This document shows, in pieces, positions 35,478 to 45,205 of a DNA stretch of 64,000 nt. The position numbers and the translations under genes were made by a program. Origin of the DNA: Thalassospira povalilytica (GTDB lineage Bacteria > Pseudomonadota > Alphaproteobacteria > Rhodospirillales > Thalassospiraceae); contig NZ_PGTS01000009.1 in NCBI RefSeq assembly GCF_002844235.1, positions 62,001 through 126,000 of the forward strand. Reading direction: 5' to 3'. Each line of letters opens with the position of its first letter. Within the stretch, counting starts at the first letter, position 1. The notes below the pieces were generated by a model. The model was given only the letters and a program-made list of their open reading frames with translations, had not been told where the DNA came from and made no database searches.

Positions 35478-36497
35478 ATGAATTTCTCGTCTGATAATGT
35501 GTCGCCAATCTGTCCGGAAATATTGAACGCGATCGCCGCCGAAAGCGAAAGTGCCGCCCTTCCATACGGGGCAGATGACCAAAGCCGGCAACTTGATGCC
35601 GCCTTTTCCAGATTGTTTGGCACAGATGTATCGGTGGTGCCGGTGGCGACCGGGACGGCGGCCAATCTTATCGGATTATCCGGGCTTGTTTCCCCGTTTG
35701 GCGGGATTGTTTGCCACCATCACGCCCATATCAATATGACGGAATCAACCGGTGTGGCCTTTTATGGCAATGGCGCCAAACTTCTGGGCATTGACGGTCC
35801 GTCCGCCAAGATCGAGGCCGAAACCCTTGACCGGTATCTGAGCACCCATATTTCCAATGGCATGCATTCGGTTGATCCGGAATGTGTTGCGATCACCCAA
35901 AGTACGGAATTCGGAACGGTTTATGACGTTTCGGAAATTCAGGCGATCGGCAAGGTCTGCCAGAAACACCAGACCCGTCTTTTCATGGACGGGGCACGTT
36001 TTGCCAACGCGGTCGCAGCCCTTGACTGTCATCCGGCCGACATCACCTGGAAGGCTGGTGTTGATGTTCTGAGCTTCGGGGCCACAAAGAATGGCGCATT
36101 GGCGGTTGATGCGATTGTGCTGTTTGACCCGGCCTTGCGCCGCCACACCGAAAAAAACCGCAAACGTGGCGGACACCTGTTTTCAAAGCACCGCTATCTT
36201 GCCGCACAATTGCTGGCATATCTGGAAGATGATCTTTGGCTGCGCAACGCCCGCCACGCCAATGAAGCGGCCAAAGAACTGCAAAAAAGCCTTGAACAGA
36301 TTGGTGCGACTGCGGCCTTTCCGCCGCAAGGCAACGAGCTGTTTATGCATATGAATGACGATCTTGCCAAACGTCTGGGCGACAATGGCCTGGCATTCCG
36401 CCCGTGGGGATCCATTGGCCCGGATGCCTATCGGTTTGTCTGTGCCTGGAACAGCCCGATTGAGGCCATCCGCGATCTGCCTCACACACTTGCCTGA
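35478..36497 (+). CDS. Threonine aldolase family protein, divergent first copy of a tandem pair
   Basis: This 339-residue PLP enzyme of the low-specificity L-threonine aldolase family has SFGATKNGA as the Schiff-base Lys site and FMDGARFANAV with the PLP-binding Asp. It lies 115 bp upstream of a second, more canonical copy of identical length. The active-site stretch reads CHHHAHINMTEST, while the second copy has CHHEAHINEDEST, the form closest to typical threonine aldolases. This copy may therefore act on a different beta-hydroxy amino acid. The ATG at 35478 is aligned with the second copy's start. Confidence 0.88.
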   Translation: MNFSSDNVSPICPEILNAIAAESESAALPYGADDQSRQLDAAFSRLFGTDVSVVPVATGTAANLIGLSGLVSPFGGIVCHHHAHINMTESTGVAFYGNGAKLLGIDGPSAKIEAETLDRYLSTHISNGMHSVDPECVAITQSTEFGTVYDVSEIQAIGKVCQKHQTRLFMDGARFANAVAALDCHPADITWKAGVDVLSFGATKNGALAVDAIVLFDPALRRHTEKNRKRGGHLFSKHRYLAAQLLAYLEDDLWLRNARHANEAAKELQKSLEQIGATAAFPPQGNELFMHMNDDLAKRLGDNGLAFRPWGSIGPDAYRFVCAWNSPIEAIRDLPHTLA

Positions 36498-36612
36498 TCC
36501 GCGCTGTTTGCCAAAATAACGCCCGCCATGTGATAAGCATTCAAAGCCCGCCTGCCCGGTTGCACCCGATCAGGGTTCACCGGACTGCCACCAGATAACT
36601 GCGAGATAGAAG

Positions 36613-37632
36613 ATGAATTTTGCCTCTGACAATGTGTCGCCCTTTTGCCCGGAAATCCTTGAAGCCCTGAGCGCAGAAGCCAAAAGCAACGCCCCGGCCT
36701 ATGGCGGTGATGACATCAGTCAGCAACTTGACCATGCCTTTTCCGAACTGTTTGACAAGGAAGTGGCCGTCATCCCGGTTGCGACCGGCACCGCCGCCAA
36801 TTGCATCAACCTGTCGGCACTTGTGTCCCCCTATGGCGGCATCATTTGCCATCACGAGGCCCACATCAACGAAGATGAAAGCACCGGGGTTGCCTTTTTC
36901 ACCGGCGGGGCAAAACTGATTGCGATGGACGGCCCGACCGCCAAGCTTGAAGCAGATGCCCTTGACCGCTTTGTTGCCGGTCAGGTCAATCGCGGGGTGC
37001 ATTCAGTTGCGCCGGAATGCGTTGCCATCACCCAGGCCACCGAACTTGGCACGGTCTATCGCCCGGACGAGGTTGCGGCCATTGGCGATGTGTGCCGCAA
37101 ACACGGTCTGCGCCTGTTCATGGATGGCGCACGTTTTGCCAATGCGGTTGCCCATCTTGATTGTTCCCCGGCAGACATCACCTGGAAAGCCGGCGTGGAC
37201 GCCATCAGTTTCGGCGCCACCAAAAATGGTGCAATGGCGGTTGATGCCATTGTGCTGTTTGACACAAGCCTGAAACATCGGGTCGAGCAGGCCCGCAAAC
37301 GCAGTGGTCATTTGCATTCCAAACATCGCTATCTGGCGACCCAGCTTCTGGCCTATGTCAAAAATGACGTGTGGCTCAAGAATGCCGCGCATGCCAACAA
37401 GGCCGCCGCGACCCTTGGCGACATCCTGATCGGGCGTGGTGCAAGCCTGGCCCATCCGGCCGATGGCAACGAACTGTTTGTCAACCTGTCGTCTGAACTG
37501 GCTTCGCGATTGCGGGACGCCGGGGTAATGTTCCATCCGTGGCCGTCACTCGGGGCGGACATCTATCGCTTTGTTGCGGCCTGGAACACGGATATCGGGC
37601 AAATCACCGAATTGAATACTACCCTGGGGTAG
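36613..37632 (+). CDS. ltaE: Low-specificity L-threonine aldolase, canonical second copy
   Basis: The 339-residue PLP enzyme cleaves threonine or allo-threonine to glycine and acetaldehyde. It has MNFASDNVSPFCPEIL at the start, CHHEAHINEDESTG with the catalytic His region, GGAKL, FMDGARFANA, and the PLP lysine in SFGATKNGAM. It is a tandem duplicate of the upstream gene: equal length, collinear, and by eye more than half of residues identical. The two probably arose by local duplication. Confidence 0.9.
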   Translation: MNFASDNVSPFCPEILEALSAEAKSNAPAYGGDDISQQLDHAFSELFDKEVAVIPVATGTAANCINLSALVSPYGGIICHHEAHINEDESTGVAFFTGGAKLIAMDGPTAKLEADALDRFVAGQVNRGVHSVAPECVAITQATELGTVYRPDEVAAIGDVCRKHGLRLFMDGARFANAVAHLDCSPADITWKAGVDAISFGATKNGAMAVDAIVLFDTSLKHRVEQARKRSGHLHSKHRYLATQLLAYVKNDVWLKNAAHANKAAATLGDILIGRGASLAHPADGNELFVNLSSELASRLRDAGVMFHPWPSLGADIYRFVAAWNTDIGQITELNTTLG

Positions 37633-38040
37633 TAAATAGGCTTTCGGACCGGCTTGCGAATCAAACGAATCATTAAAATTCAACGGATTATGAATCGTTT
37701 AAAAGCACATCTGAATGACGTGATATTCATCCTTGCCGGTCCGAGCCCCGAAAAAAATGCACATCTCCCATACGTAAATGTTGGGGTGATTTTCATAAAA
37801 ATAACAAACACTTGACATAAATTCATCATTCAGATGTCATGTCCAAACTACGTAGAACCACGCAGCAAGCGTTGACGATACGTAGAAACCCTGATTATTT
37901 TCCCTCGTCGATTGCCAACATAAATTTCTGTTGGATCGGGTAAACCCCGTCCGTTCCAATATGGCGAAGTCAAACATGACCTGAACAAGATCATGCAGGC
38001 CGCCTTGATTTGCACGGACCAGCCTTGAGGGAGGCATTTA
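37633..38040 (+). promoter_or_regulatory. 408-bp leader and control region of the dipeptide-type ABC operon
   Basis: This non-coding, AT-rich region holds an 11-bp inverted repeat, acatctgaatg (37707-37717) and cattcagatgt (37827-37837), about 110 bp apart. It also has three TACGTA palindromes, two inside tacgtagaa-c repeats (near 37849 and 37879) and one in catacgtaaatg (near 37772). A TTGACA -35-like box lies at 37813-37818, but no good -10 box follows at the right distance. GGGAGG before the ATG at 38041 is the ribosome-binding site. No gene is seen here. Confidence 0.6.
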
Positions 38041-39648
38041 ATGAAAGCGAATTTCGTCAAAGTGGCGATTGGTGCAGGCCTGCTTGCGGCCACTGCACTT
38101 GCTGCTCCGACCGCCGCTTCGGCAAAAACCCTGGTATATTGCTCGGAAGGTAGCCCGGAAGGCTTCAACCCGTCGCTTTACACCGCAGGTACCACGTTTG
38201 ATGCTTCTTCGCGTCAGATCTACAACCGTTTGGTACAGTTCAAACGCGGCACCACCACCATCGTTCCGGGTCTTGCGACCAGCTGGGACGTTTCGGCTGA
38301 TGGTCAGGAATATACCTTTAACCTGCGTAAAGGTGTGAAGTTCCACACGACTGACCTGTTCACCCCGACCCGTGATTTCAATGCTGATGACGTGATCTTC
38401 ACCTTCATGCGTCAGTTTGACAAAAATCATCCGTATCATGGTGTTTCCGGCGGCTCGTACGAGTACTTCAACGCAATGTCCATGCCGGACCTGATCAAGG
38501 ACATCGTCAAAGTTGACGATTACACCGTTAAATTTGTTCTGAACCGTCCGGAAGCACCGTTCATCGCCAACATGGCAATGGATTTCGCATCTGTTCTGTC
38601 GGCTGAATATGCAGACAAGATGATGGAAGCCGGCACGCCGGAGCAGGTTGACCTTGAGCCGGTCGGCACCGGTCCGTTCCAGCGCATTCAGTATCAAAAA
38701 GATGCGGTCATCCGTTACAAGGCATTCCCGGAATATTGGGAAGGCAAAGCCGCAATCGACAACCTGATCTTTGCCATTACCCCGGACAGCACCGTTCGCT
38801 ACCAGAAGCTTAAAGCTGGCGAATGCCATGTCATGCCGTACCCGAACCCGGCTGACCTGACCGAGATGGATGCAGACGCGTCGATCAACCTGATGAGCCA
38901 GGAAGGTCTGAACGTCGGCTATCTGGGCTACAACACCCAGAAAGAGCCGTTCACCAATCCGAAAGTCCGTAAAGCACTGAACATGGCGATCAACAAAGAC
39001 GCCATCATCGAAGGTGTTTATCAGGGTGCCGGTGCTGCTGCCAAAAACCCGATCCCGCCGACCATCTGGTCTTATAACAACGACACCGTTGATGACCCGT
39101 ATGATCCGGAAGCTGCAAAAGCAATGCTTGCAGAAGCAGGTTTCCCGGAAGGCTTCAAAACCGACATCTGGGCCATGCCGGTTCAGCGTCCTTACAACCC
39201 GAACGCACGCCGTATGGCCGAGCTGATTCAGGCTGACTGGGCGAAAATCGGTGTTGATGCCGAAATCGTGTCTTACGAGTGGGGCGAATACCTTGAGCGC
39301 ACCAAAAAGGGTGAACAGGGTACCTTCATGCTCGGTTGGACCGGTGATAACGGCGACCCCGACAACTTCCTTGCTGTTCTGCTTGGCTGCGATGCAGTTG
39401 GCGGCTCGAACCGTGCACAGTGGTGCAACGAAGAGTTCGACAAGCTGATCCAGCAGGCAAAAACCACCTCGGACGTTCTTGAGCGTACCCGTCTGTACGA
39501 AGAAGCTCAGCTGGTCTTCAAACGTGAAGCACCGTGGGCAACCATCGCACACTCGATCGTTTTCGAACCGATCCGTAACGAAGTCGTTGACTACAAGATT
39601 GATCCGTTTGGCGGTCACATCTTCTATGGCGTCGACATCAAAGAATAA
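38041..39648 (+). CDS. dppA: Peptide-type ABC transporter substrate-binding protein
   Basis: The 535-residue periplasmic SBP_bac_5 protein has a Sec signal (cleavage after AASA, about residue 26). It matches the DppA group with ETPEGFNP-like GSPEGFNPSL, YTFNLRKGVKFH and FWHxD-like stretches. Clean codon usage and a strong ribosome-binding site suggest high expression. It is the first gene of a complete importer operon, and a hairpin follows the stop codon. The ligand may be dipeptides, but related proteins also bind heme or delta-aminolevulinate. Confidence 0.93.
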   Translation: MKANFVKVAIGAGLLAATALAAPTAASAKTLVYCSEGSPEGFNPSLYTAGTTFDASSRQIYNRLVQFKRGTTTIVPGLATSWDVSADGQEYTFNLRKGVKFHTTDLFTPTRDFNADDVIFTFMRQFDKNHPYHGVSGGSYEYFNAMSMPDLIKDIVKVDDYTVKFVLNRPEAPFIANMAMDFASVLSAEYADKMMEAGTPEQVDLEPVGTGPFQRIQYQKDAVIRYKAFPEYWEGKAAIDNLIFAITPDSTVRYQKLKAGECHVMPYPNPADLTEMDADASINLMSQEGLNVGYLGYNTQKEPFTNPKVRKALNMAINKDAIIEGVYQGAGAAAKNPIPPTIWSYNNDTVDDPYDPEAAKAMLAEAGFPEGFKTDIWAMPVQRPYNPNARRMAELIQADWAKIGVDAEIVSYEWGEYLERTKKGEQGTFMLGWTGDNGDPDNFLAVLLGCDAVGGSNRAQWCNEEFDKLIQQAKTTSDVLERTRLYEEAQLVFKREAPWATIAHSIVFEPIRNEVVDYKIDPFGGHIFYGVDIKE

Positions 39649-39669
39649 GACGACCTAAAACCTTGTCGA

Positions 39670-39695
39670 AGAGGCCCGGTCTTCCGGGCCTCTTT
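39670..39695 (+). terminator. Partial terminator between dppA and dppB
   Basis: The 10-bp perfect stem agaggcccgg/ccgggcctct (39670-39679 and 39684-39693) has a TCTT loop and only a short T-tract (ttt). It probably stops or stabilises part of the message so that the binding protein is made in excess of the permease. Confidence 0.75.
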
Positions 39696-39767
39696 GCAAT
39701 TCCGCAATAGAGAGAGACGTCCGCCCGTGCCGAGAACACGCGTGGATGCACAAAAAGGCCCGATGGC

Positions 39768-40778
39768 ATGCTAGGATTCCTGTTTCGCCGTTTGGGGGAC
39801 ATCATCCCGACCTTCTTCGGTGTCACCCTTCTGGTATTCTTCCTGATACGCCTCATTCCCGGCGACCCGATTCTGATGATGGCCGGTGAACGTGGTGTTG
39901 ATGCAGCACGATACGCAGAACTTCAGGCACAATACGGCTTCGACCAACCGATTATCGTTCAGTATTTCGATTACCTGATGGGCGTATTCCAGGGTGATCT
40001 GGGCAAATCGTTTGTCACCAAGAAGCCGGTCATTGAAGAATTCCTGACTTTGTTCCCGGCAACGGTTGAACTCAGCATCATGGGGATCCTGTTTGCCGTC
40101 ATCCTGGGTGTGCCGCTCGGTGTGCTGGCTGCCATCCATCGTGGAAAATGGATCGACCATCTGACCATGTCAGTTTCCCTGACCGGGTATTCGATGCCGA
40201 TTTTCTGGTGGGCGCTTCTTCTGATCATGTTCTTTTCGACAACACTCGGCTGGACCCCCGTTTCCGGGCGTCTGTCGGTGCTGTACTACATTCAGCCAAC
40301 CACGGGCTTCATGCTGATCGATACCCTGATCAGTGATGAAAAAGGTGCCTTTATCAGCGCGCTGCGCCATATGATCCTGCCAACGGTGGCGCTTGGCACC
40401 ATCCCGATGGCGGTGATCGCGCGTATGACACGTTCTTCGATGCTTGAAGTTCTCGGCGAAGAATATATCCGCGTTGCCCGTGCCAAAGGTCTGGCACCGA
40501 TCCGTGTCATCATGGTCCACGCCCTGCGCAATGCCCTGATCCCGGTTATCACCGTCATCGGCCTTCAGGTCGGTGTGTTGCTGGCCGGTGCGATCCTGAC
40601 CGAGACGATCTTCTCTTGGCCGGGCATTGGCAAATGGATCATCGAAGCCATGAACCGTCGCGATTATCCGACCATTCAGGGCGGCATTCTGATGATTGCC
40701 TTCCTGGTTATGGGCGTGAACCTGATCGTCGATCTTCTGTACGGGATTGTTAACCCCCGTATTCGTCATAAACGCTAA
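39768..40778 (+). CDS. dppB: Peptide-type ABC transporter permease
   Basis: The 336-residue DppB-type permease has six hydrophobic segments and the N-terminal MLGFLFRRLGDIIPTFFGVT anchor. The cytoplasmic EAA loop (EEYIRVARAKGL...HALRNALIPVIT) contacts the ATPases. It is the first membrane subunit of the operon and lies 15 bp before dppC. Confidence 0.95.
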   Translation: MLGFLFRRLGDIIPTFFGVTLLVFFLIRLIPGDPILMMAGERGVDAARYAELQAQYGFDQPIIVQYFDYLMGVFQGDLGKSFVTKKPVIEEFLTLFPATVELSIMGILFAVILGVPLGVLAAIHRGKWIDHLTMSVSLTGYSMPIFWWALLLIMFFSTTLGWTPVSGRLSVLYYIQPTTGFMLIDTLISDEKGAFISALRHMILPTVALGTIPMAVIARMTRSSMLEVLGEEYIRVARAKGLAPIRVIMVHALRNALIPVITVIGLQVGVLLAGAILTETIFSWPGIGKWIIEAMNRRDYPTIQGGILMIAFLVMGVNLIVDLLYGIVNPRIRHKR

Positions 40779-40792
40779 GGGGACTGCGAAAG

Positions 40793-41716
40793 ATGAGCGA
40801 GAATACCACCCCGTCCGCAGCCCCGGCAGCCAATGTCGCAGAGCCGATTGGTGCTCCGCCCAGCCCGCTGCGCGAAACCTGGGACTATTTCCGTAAGAAC
40901 CGTGGTGCTTATGTCGGATTGATGGTCATTGCCTTCATCCTGTTCCTGGCACTGACCGCCCAATGGATTGCACCGTTTGATCCGATTGCACAGGACCGCA
41001 CCGCGTTCCTGAAACCGCCGGTCTGGATGGAAGGCGGTGACCCGCGTTACCTGCTTGGAACCGATGCGGTTGGCCGCGATATCCTGTCGCGTCTGATCCA
41101 TGGTGCACAGCTGTCGGTGTCGATCGGCGTGTTCGTTGTGATCCTGTCGATGATTTCGGGCATTTGCCTGGGCATGGTTGCGGGTTATTTCCGCGGCTGG
41201 GTCGAAGTTTGCATCATGCGCCTGATGGACATCATGCTGGCCCTGCCCAGCCTGATCATGGCGCTTGCCATTGTCGCGATCCTTGGCCCGGGTCTTGAAA
41301 ACGCCATGCTGGCCATCGCGATTGTCCAGTTGCCGCATTATGTGCGTCTGACCCGTGCATCGGTGGTATCCGAACTGAACAAGGAATATGTCATCGCATC
41401 GCAGATTGCCGGTGCCGGACATATGCGCCAGATGTTTGTGAACATTCTTCCGAACTGTATGGCACCCCTGATTGTTCAGGGCACTCTTGGTATTTCGAGT
41501 GCGATCCTTGACGCTGCTGCCCTTGGCTTCCTTGGCCTTGGTGCACAGCCGCCGCTGCCGGAATGGGGCACCATGCTGTCCGAAGCCCGTGAATTCGTGG
41601 GTTCGGCCTGGTGGGTGATCACCTTCCCCGGCCTTTGCATCCTTGTCACCGTGCTTGCCTTCAACCTGATGGGTGATGGTCTGCGCGATGCCCTTGATCC
41701 CAAGATGAAACGGTAA
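40793..41716 (+). CDS. dppC: Peptide-type ABC transporter permease
   Basis: The 307-residue DppC-type permease has a cytoplasmic N-terminal tail of about 40 residues, an oppC-type N-terminal domain (PLRETWDYFRKNRGA) and the EAA loop (LNKEYVIASQIAGAG...NILPNCMAPLIVQ). It pairs with DppB. AAGGGG lies upstream of the ATG, and the next gene starts 4 bp after its stop. Confidence 0.95.
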   Translation: MSENTTPSAAPAANVAEPIGAPPSPLRETWDYFRKNRGAYVGLMVIAFILFLALTAQWIAPFDPIAQDRTAFLKPPVWMEGGDPRYLLGTDAVGRDILSRLIHGAQLSVSIGVFVVILSMISGICLGMVAGYFRGWVEVCIMRLMDIMLALPSLIMALAIVAILGPGLENAMLAIAIVQLPHYVRLTRASVVSELNKEYVIASQIAGAGHMRQMFVNILPNCMAPLIVQGTLGISSAILDAAALGFLGLGAQPPLPEWGTMLSEAREFVGSAWWVITFPGLCILVTVLAFNLMGDGLRDALDPKMKR

Positions 41717-41719
41717 GTC

Positions 41720-42733
41720 ATGGCTCTTCTCGAAGTAAAAAACCTGACAGTCGAGTTCGGCTCCGAAGACAAGCCGTTTCGTGCTGTTGACTCAGTAAGC
41801 TATTCCGTCGATCGCGGCGAAGTCCTTGGCATTGTCGGTGAATCGGGTTCCGGTAAATCGGTATCGTCCCTGGCCGTTATGGGCCTGATCGACTTCCCCG
41901 GGCGTGTCACCGCAGATGCCCTGACCTTTGATGGTCAGGATCTTCTGGGCATGCCCGCCAAACGTCGTCGTGAAATCACCGGCAAAGACATCGCCATGAT
42001 CTTTCAGGATCCGATGTCGGCGCTTAACCCGTGCTTCACGGTCGAAGCCCAGATCATGGAGGCCCTCAAGGTCCATGAAGGCGGCACCAAGAAGCAGCGT
42101 CGCGAACGCACACTCGAACTTCTTAATCAGGTCGGCATTCCCGATCCGAAGTCGCGTATGACCGCCTATCCGCATCAGCTGTCGGGTGGCATGAGCCAGC
42201 GTATCGTCATTGCCATGGCGATTGCCTGCAAGCCGCGCCTTCTGATTGCCGATGAACCGACCACGGCGCTTGATGTCACCATTCAGGCCCAGATCATTGA
42301 TCTTCTGCTCAAGCTTCAGGAAGACAGTGACATGGGGCTGATCCTGATCACCCATGATCTGGCACTAGTGTCGGAAGCTGCCAACCGCATTCAGGTCATG
42401 TATGCCGGTCAGCTGTTTGAAAGCGGCCCGGCCGACAGCATCTTTGCCGCCCCGCGTCATCCCTATACGCAGGCGCTGCTCGAAGCATTGCCGGAACGTT
42501 CAGAAGGCCATGACCGCCTGCGCACCATCCCCGGCGTGGTACCGGGTCAGTATGACCGCCCGACGGGCTGTCTTCTGGCACCGCGTTGCCGCTACGCCAA
42601 TGAAAGCTGCATCACTGCCCGTCCGGAAGTCCGTGACTTCAACGGACGCGATGTCCGCTGCTTCTATCCGCTAAACGATCAGGGCCAGCCCACCGGCCTG
42701 ACTGCCGATATGGCCACCGGGGAGAATGTATAA
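41720..42733 (+). CDS. dppD: Peptide-type ABC transporter ATP-binding protein
   Basis: The 337-residue ABC ATPase has Walker A GESGSGKS near residue 38, signature LSGGMSQR and Walker [13 protein letters not shown]. The C-terminal oligopeptide-transporter extension carries cysteines ([14 protein letters not shown]). It overlaps the next gene by one base (TAATG). Confidence 0.95.
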   Translation: MALLEVKNLTVEFGSEDKPFRAVDSVSYSVDRGEVLGIVGESGSGKSVSSLAVMGLIDFPGRVTADALTFDGQDLLGMPAKRRREITGKDIAMIFQDPMSALNPCFTVEAQIMEALKVHEGGTKKQRRERTLELLNQVGIPDPKSRMTAYPHQLSGGMSQRIVIAMAIACKPRLLIADEPTTALDVTIQAQIIDLLLKLQEDSDMGLILITHDLALVSEAANRIQVMYAGQLFESGPADSIFAAPRHPYTQALLEALPERSEGHDRLRTIPGVVPGQYDRPTGCLLAPRCRYANESCITARPEVRDFNGRDVRCFYPLNDQGQPTGLTADMATGENV

Positions 42734-43728
42734 TGAGCTTTCTGGAAACCAAACCCGGTGTTCCGCTTCTGGAATCCGATAATCTTGTCCGCCATTACGA
42801 CGTCAATCGCGGCTTTGGCAAACCCAATGCCACGGTCAAGGCGCTTGATGGTGTATCCTTCACGCTCGAAGCCCAGAAGACCCTTGCGGTTGTTGGTGAA
42901 TCGGGTTGCGGCAAATCGACCCTTGGCCGTCAGTTGACCCTGATTGAACAGCCAAGTGCCGGCGAACTGAAAATCAACGGCAACACGGTCGGCAACCTGT
43001 CGGACAAGGAAGCCAAGCTGTTCCGTCGCACGGTTCAGATGATTTTCCAGAACCCTTACGGGTCGCTGAACCCGCGCAAAAAGGTCGGTCAGATCCTGGC
43101 CGAGCCGGTTTTGCTGAACATGGATCAGCTGGGCCGCAAGGAACGCGAAGAACGTGTGCGCGAAACCATGGCCAAGGTTGGCCTGCGCCCCGAATTCTAT
43201 CAGCGTTATCCGCACATGTTCTCGGGCGGGCAGCGTCAGCGTATCGCGATTGCCCGTGCGCTTATACTTGAACCGAAAGTCATCGTTGCCGATGAACCGG
43301 TTTCGGCCCTTGATGTGTCGGTCCAGGCACAGGTTCTCAACCTGATGATGGACCTTCAGGAAGAGATGAATGTCGCCTATGTTTTCATCTCTCATGATCT
43401 TTCTGTCGTCAGACATATTGCAGATGACGTCATGGTGATGTATCTCGGGCGCGTCGCTGAAAAAGGACCGACCGAAGAAATCTTTGCCAAGCCGCTGCAC
43501 CCCTATACACGGGCGCTTCTGGCATCGGCACCGAAGATCGACCCGGCACATCGTGTAAAGGCAGAACCGCTTACCGGTGAATTGCCTTCGCCGATCAATC
43601 CGCCTTCGGGCTGTGCGTTCCATAAACGCTGCCCGTTTGCGACCGAGGAATGCGCAAAAGTTCGACCCGAACTGCGCACATTCGAAGGCCGCGAGGTGGC
43701 ATGCCATCGGGTCGAAGAAATCGCCTGA
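42733..43728 (+). CDS. dppF: Peptide-type ABC transporter ATP-binding protein
   Basis: The 331-residue ABC ATPase has Walker A GESGCGKS, signature FSGGQRQR, Walker B VIVADEPVSALD and the C-terminal CAFHKRCPFATEEC segment, which in this family can bind an iron-sulfur cluster. It forms a heterodimer with DppD and is the last gene of the operon. Its start overlaps the dppD stop (TAATG). Confidence 0.95.
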   Translation: MSFLETKPGVPLLESDNLVRHYDVNRGFGKPNATVKALDGVSFTLEAQKTLAVVGESGCGKSTLGRQLTLIEQPSAGELKINGNTVGNLSDKEAKLFRRTVQMIFQNPYGSLNPRKKVGQILAEPVLLNMDQLGRKEREERVRETMAKVGLRPEFYQRYPHMFSGGQRQRIAIARALILEPKVIVADEPVSALDVSVQAQVLNLMMDLQEEMNVAYVFISHDLSVVRHIADDVMVMYLGRVAEKGPTEEIFAKPLHPYTRALLASAPKIDPAHRVKAEPLTGELPSPINPPSGCAFHKRCPFATEECAKVRPELRTFEGREVACHRVEEIA

Positions 43729-43864
43729 GAACAGGCGATCACCCGGATGTCCGGGTAGACAAGGGAGCAAGGGGGCGCGCTTTAACGAGCTGCGCCCCTG
43801 CGCATTTCTGAATGAAGAACGGATTGAATGCGGTGCGCCCTTTTGCGGGCAGTCCGCCCTTTGC

Positions 43865-44512
43865 CTAGGCGGTTGAGCGCGTCCGGTCGGTAAAGGCCAG
43901 AAGCACACCCGCCCCCACCAGAAGCGTTCCCGACACCCGATTGAGCATCCGCATGTGGGTTGCCGACCGAATCAGACCTTTGACCTGTCCGCCAATCAGG
44001 CCATAGGCCAGCAAGACAGTCGTTTCCATCGCAATAAAGGTCGTACCCATCACGGCAAATTGCGGCCCGTAAGCCACAGCCGGATCAAGAAATTGCGGGA
44101 AGAAGGCCGTAAAGATCAGGATGGCCTTGGGATTGCCGATTGCCGTGATGAATTCCGTGCGCGCCAGATTAAGCGCCCCGGGATTGGTCATAAGCGCCAT
44201 CTGGCCATCGGTTTCATCGGTATCATTGACCTTGGCAAGCCAGCTTTTGACACCAAGCCATACCAGATAAACCGCCCCGACCCATTTGATCACAAAGAAT
44301 GCGGTTTCACTGGCCGCAAGAATGACACCAAGTCCGGTCGCGGTAATGGCGATCATCAGTGCAAAGGCGACAATACGCCCGATTCCCCCGATTGCAGCGG
44401 ACGAGACACCAAAACGCGCACCATTAAACATCGCCAGAAGATTGTTTGGTCCCGGGGCCATCGCCAAGGCGATCGCAGCCCCGGCAAATAAAAGCCAGGT
44501 ATCGAACTGCAT
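43865..44512 (-). CDS. LysE/RhtB family exporter
   Basis: The 215-residue protein has about six hydrophobic segments and the MAPGPNNLLAMFNGARFG motif near residue 18, then GNPKAILIFTAFFPQF. It is related to, but clearly different from, the LysE-family gene at 993. It is convergent with the dpp operon. The substrate is unknown. Confidence 0.9.
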   Translation of the reverse strand: MQFDTWLLFAGAAIALAMAPGPNNLLAMFNGARFGVSSAAIGGIGRIVAFALMIAITATGLGVILAASETAFFVIKWVGAVYLVWLGVKSWLAKVNDTDETDGQMALMTNPGALNLARTEFITAIGNPKAILIFTAFFPQFLDPAVAYGPQFAVMGTTFIAMETTVLLAYGLIGGQVKGLIRSATHMRMLNRVSGTLLVGAGVLLAFTDRTRSTA

Positions 44513-44589
44513 GGGGCAAAATCCTGTAAGGCGGGATCATATTGCGTAAATACGTCCCGTTTGGGTGACCGTGTGATTTCGCCCGAAAA

Positions 44590-45093
44590 TCAGTCGCGCG
44601 TCAATGCCGCAATCATGTCCGCCGCCGCAGGCCATTTGGCGGTCAGCGCGGCGCGTTTGCCCATGGAGAAATCGGCAAAATCAAATCCCGGCGCGACCGT
44701 GCATCCCAACAAGGCATATTTTCCGCCCGGTTTCAGGCGTGCCCCCTGCCAGACATTCTTGGGCACGACCACTTGCGGCTTTTGCCCGGCCAACAGGTCC
44801 TTGCCGATTTCAACCTGCTTGTGGGTGCCGTCATCAAACAGCTGAAGCTGTTCAACCGCATCGCCCAGATAATGGTGGAAGATCTCGTTGCTGGTCAGAA
44901 TATGCATCCCCGAAAAGGTATCGGGTGTCAGCAAATAGTAAATCGCGGTACCGGTGCTGCGTACGCCGAGATAACGGTTCCCCGGATTGCATGTTTCAAA
45001 GGCGCGAAACGTTTCGGTGTAATATCCGCCTTCGGGATGGGGTTGCAGGCCGAGTTTGGTAATCAGATCGTCGATGGTGATGTTTTCTGACAT
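44590..45093 (-). CDS. Cupin family protein (DUF985)
   Basis: The 167-residue protein matches the DUF985 cupins: LGLQPHPEGGYYTETFR, STGTAIYYLL, EIFHHYLGDAVEQL, VPKNVWQGARL and TVAPGFDFADF. It folds as a single beta-barrel with a probable metal or ligand site (HPEGG, His-His). Its biochemical role is unknown. A terminator-like hairpin separates it from the copper genes upstream on the same strand. Confidence 0.88.
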   Translation of the reverse strand: MSENITIDDLITKLGLQPHPEGGYYTETFRAFETCNPGNRYLGVRSTGTAIYYLLTPDTFSGMHILTSNEIFHHYLGDAVEQLQLFDDGTHKQVEIGKDLLAGQKPQVVVPKNVWQGARLKPGGKYALLGCTVAPGFDFADFSMGKRAALTAKWPAAADMIAALTRD

Positions 45094-45138
45094 GACGGGC
45101 TCCCTCTGACCGGCGCGATTGTTTTTCCCATCATGACG

Positions 45139-45169
45139 AAAAACGGGAGAAGGCGCAAACCTTCCCCCG
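45139..45169 (-). terminator. Terminator downstream of the copper chaperone gene
   Basis: On the minus strand the stem cgggggaagg/ccttctcccg (45160-45169 and 45144-45153, one mismatch) is followed by TTTTT at 45139-45143. It ends the PCuAC transcript before the cupin gene. Confidence 0.72.
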
Positions 45170-45205
45170 CAAAATAGTAGTACCGACCCGAGGATACGAA
45201 CCCGA

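Noticed and set aside
38038-39618. Very long open frame (526 codons) on the minus strand opposite dppA
   Set aside because: It is the exact antisense of a well-supported binding-protein gene and has no family-like motifs or sensible ribosome-binding site; it is a by-product of codon bias.
43741-43800. Hairpins after dppF as the operon terminator
   Set aside because: The perfect 16-bp repeat at 43741-43756 and the GC-rich imperfect stem near 43771-43800 have no T-tract, so I cannot call a terminator.
42679-43908. 409-codon minus-strand frame opposite dppF
   Set aside because: Antisense of a canonical ABC ATPase with all motifs intact.
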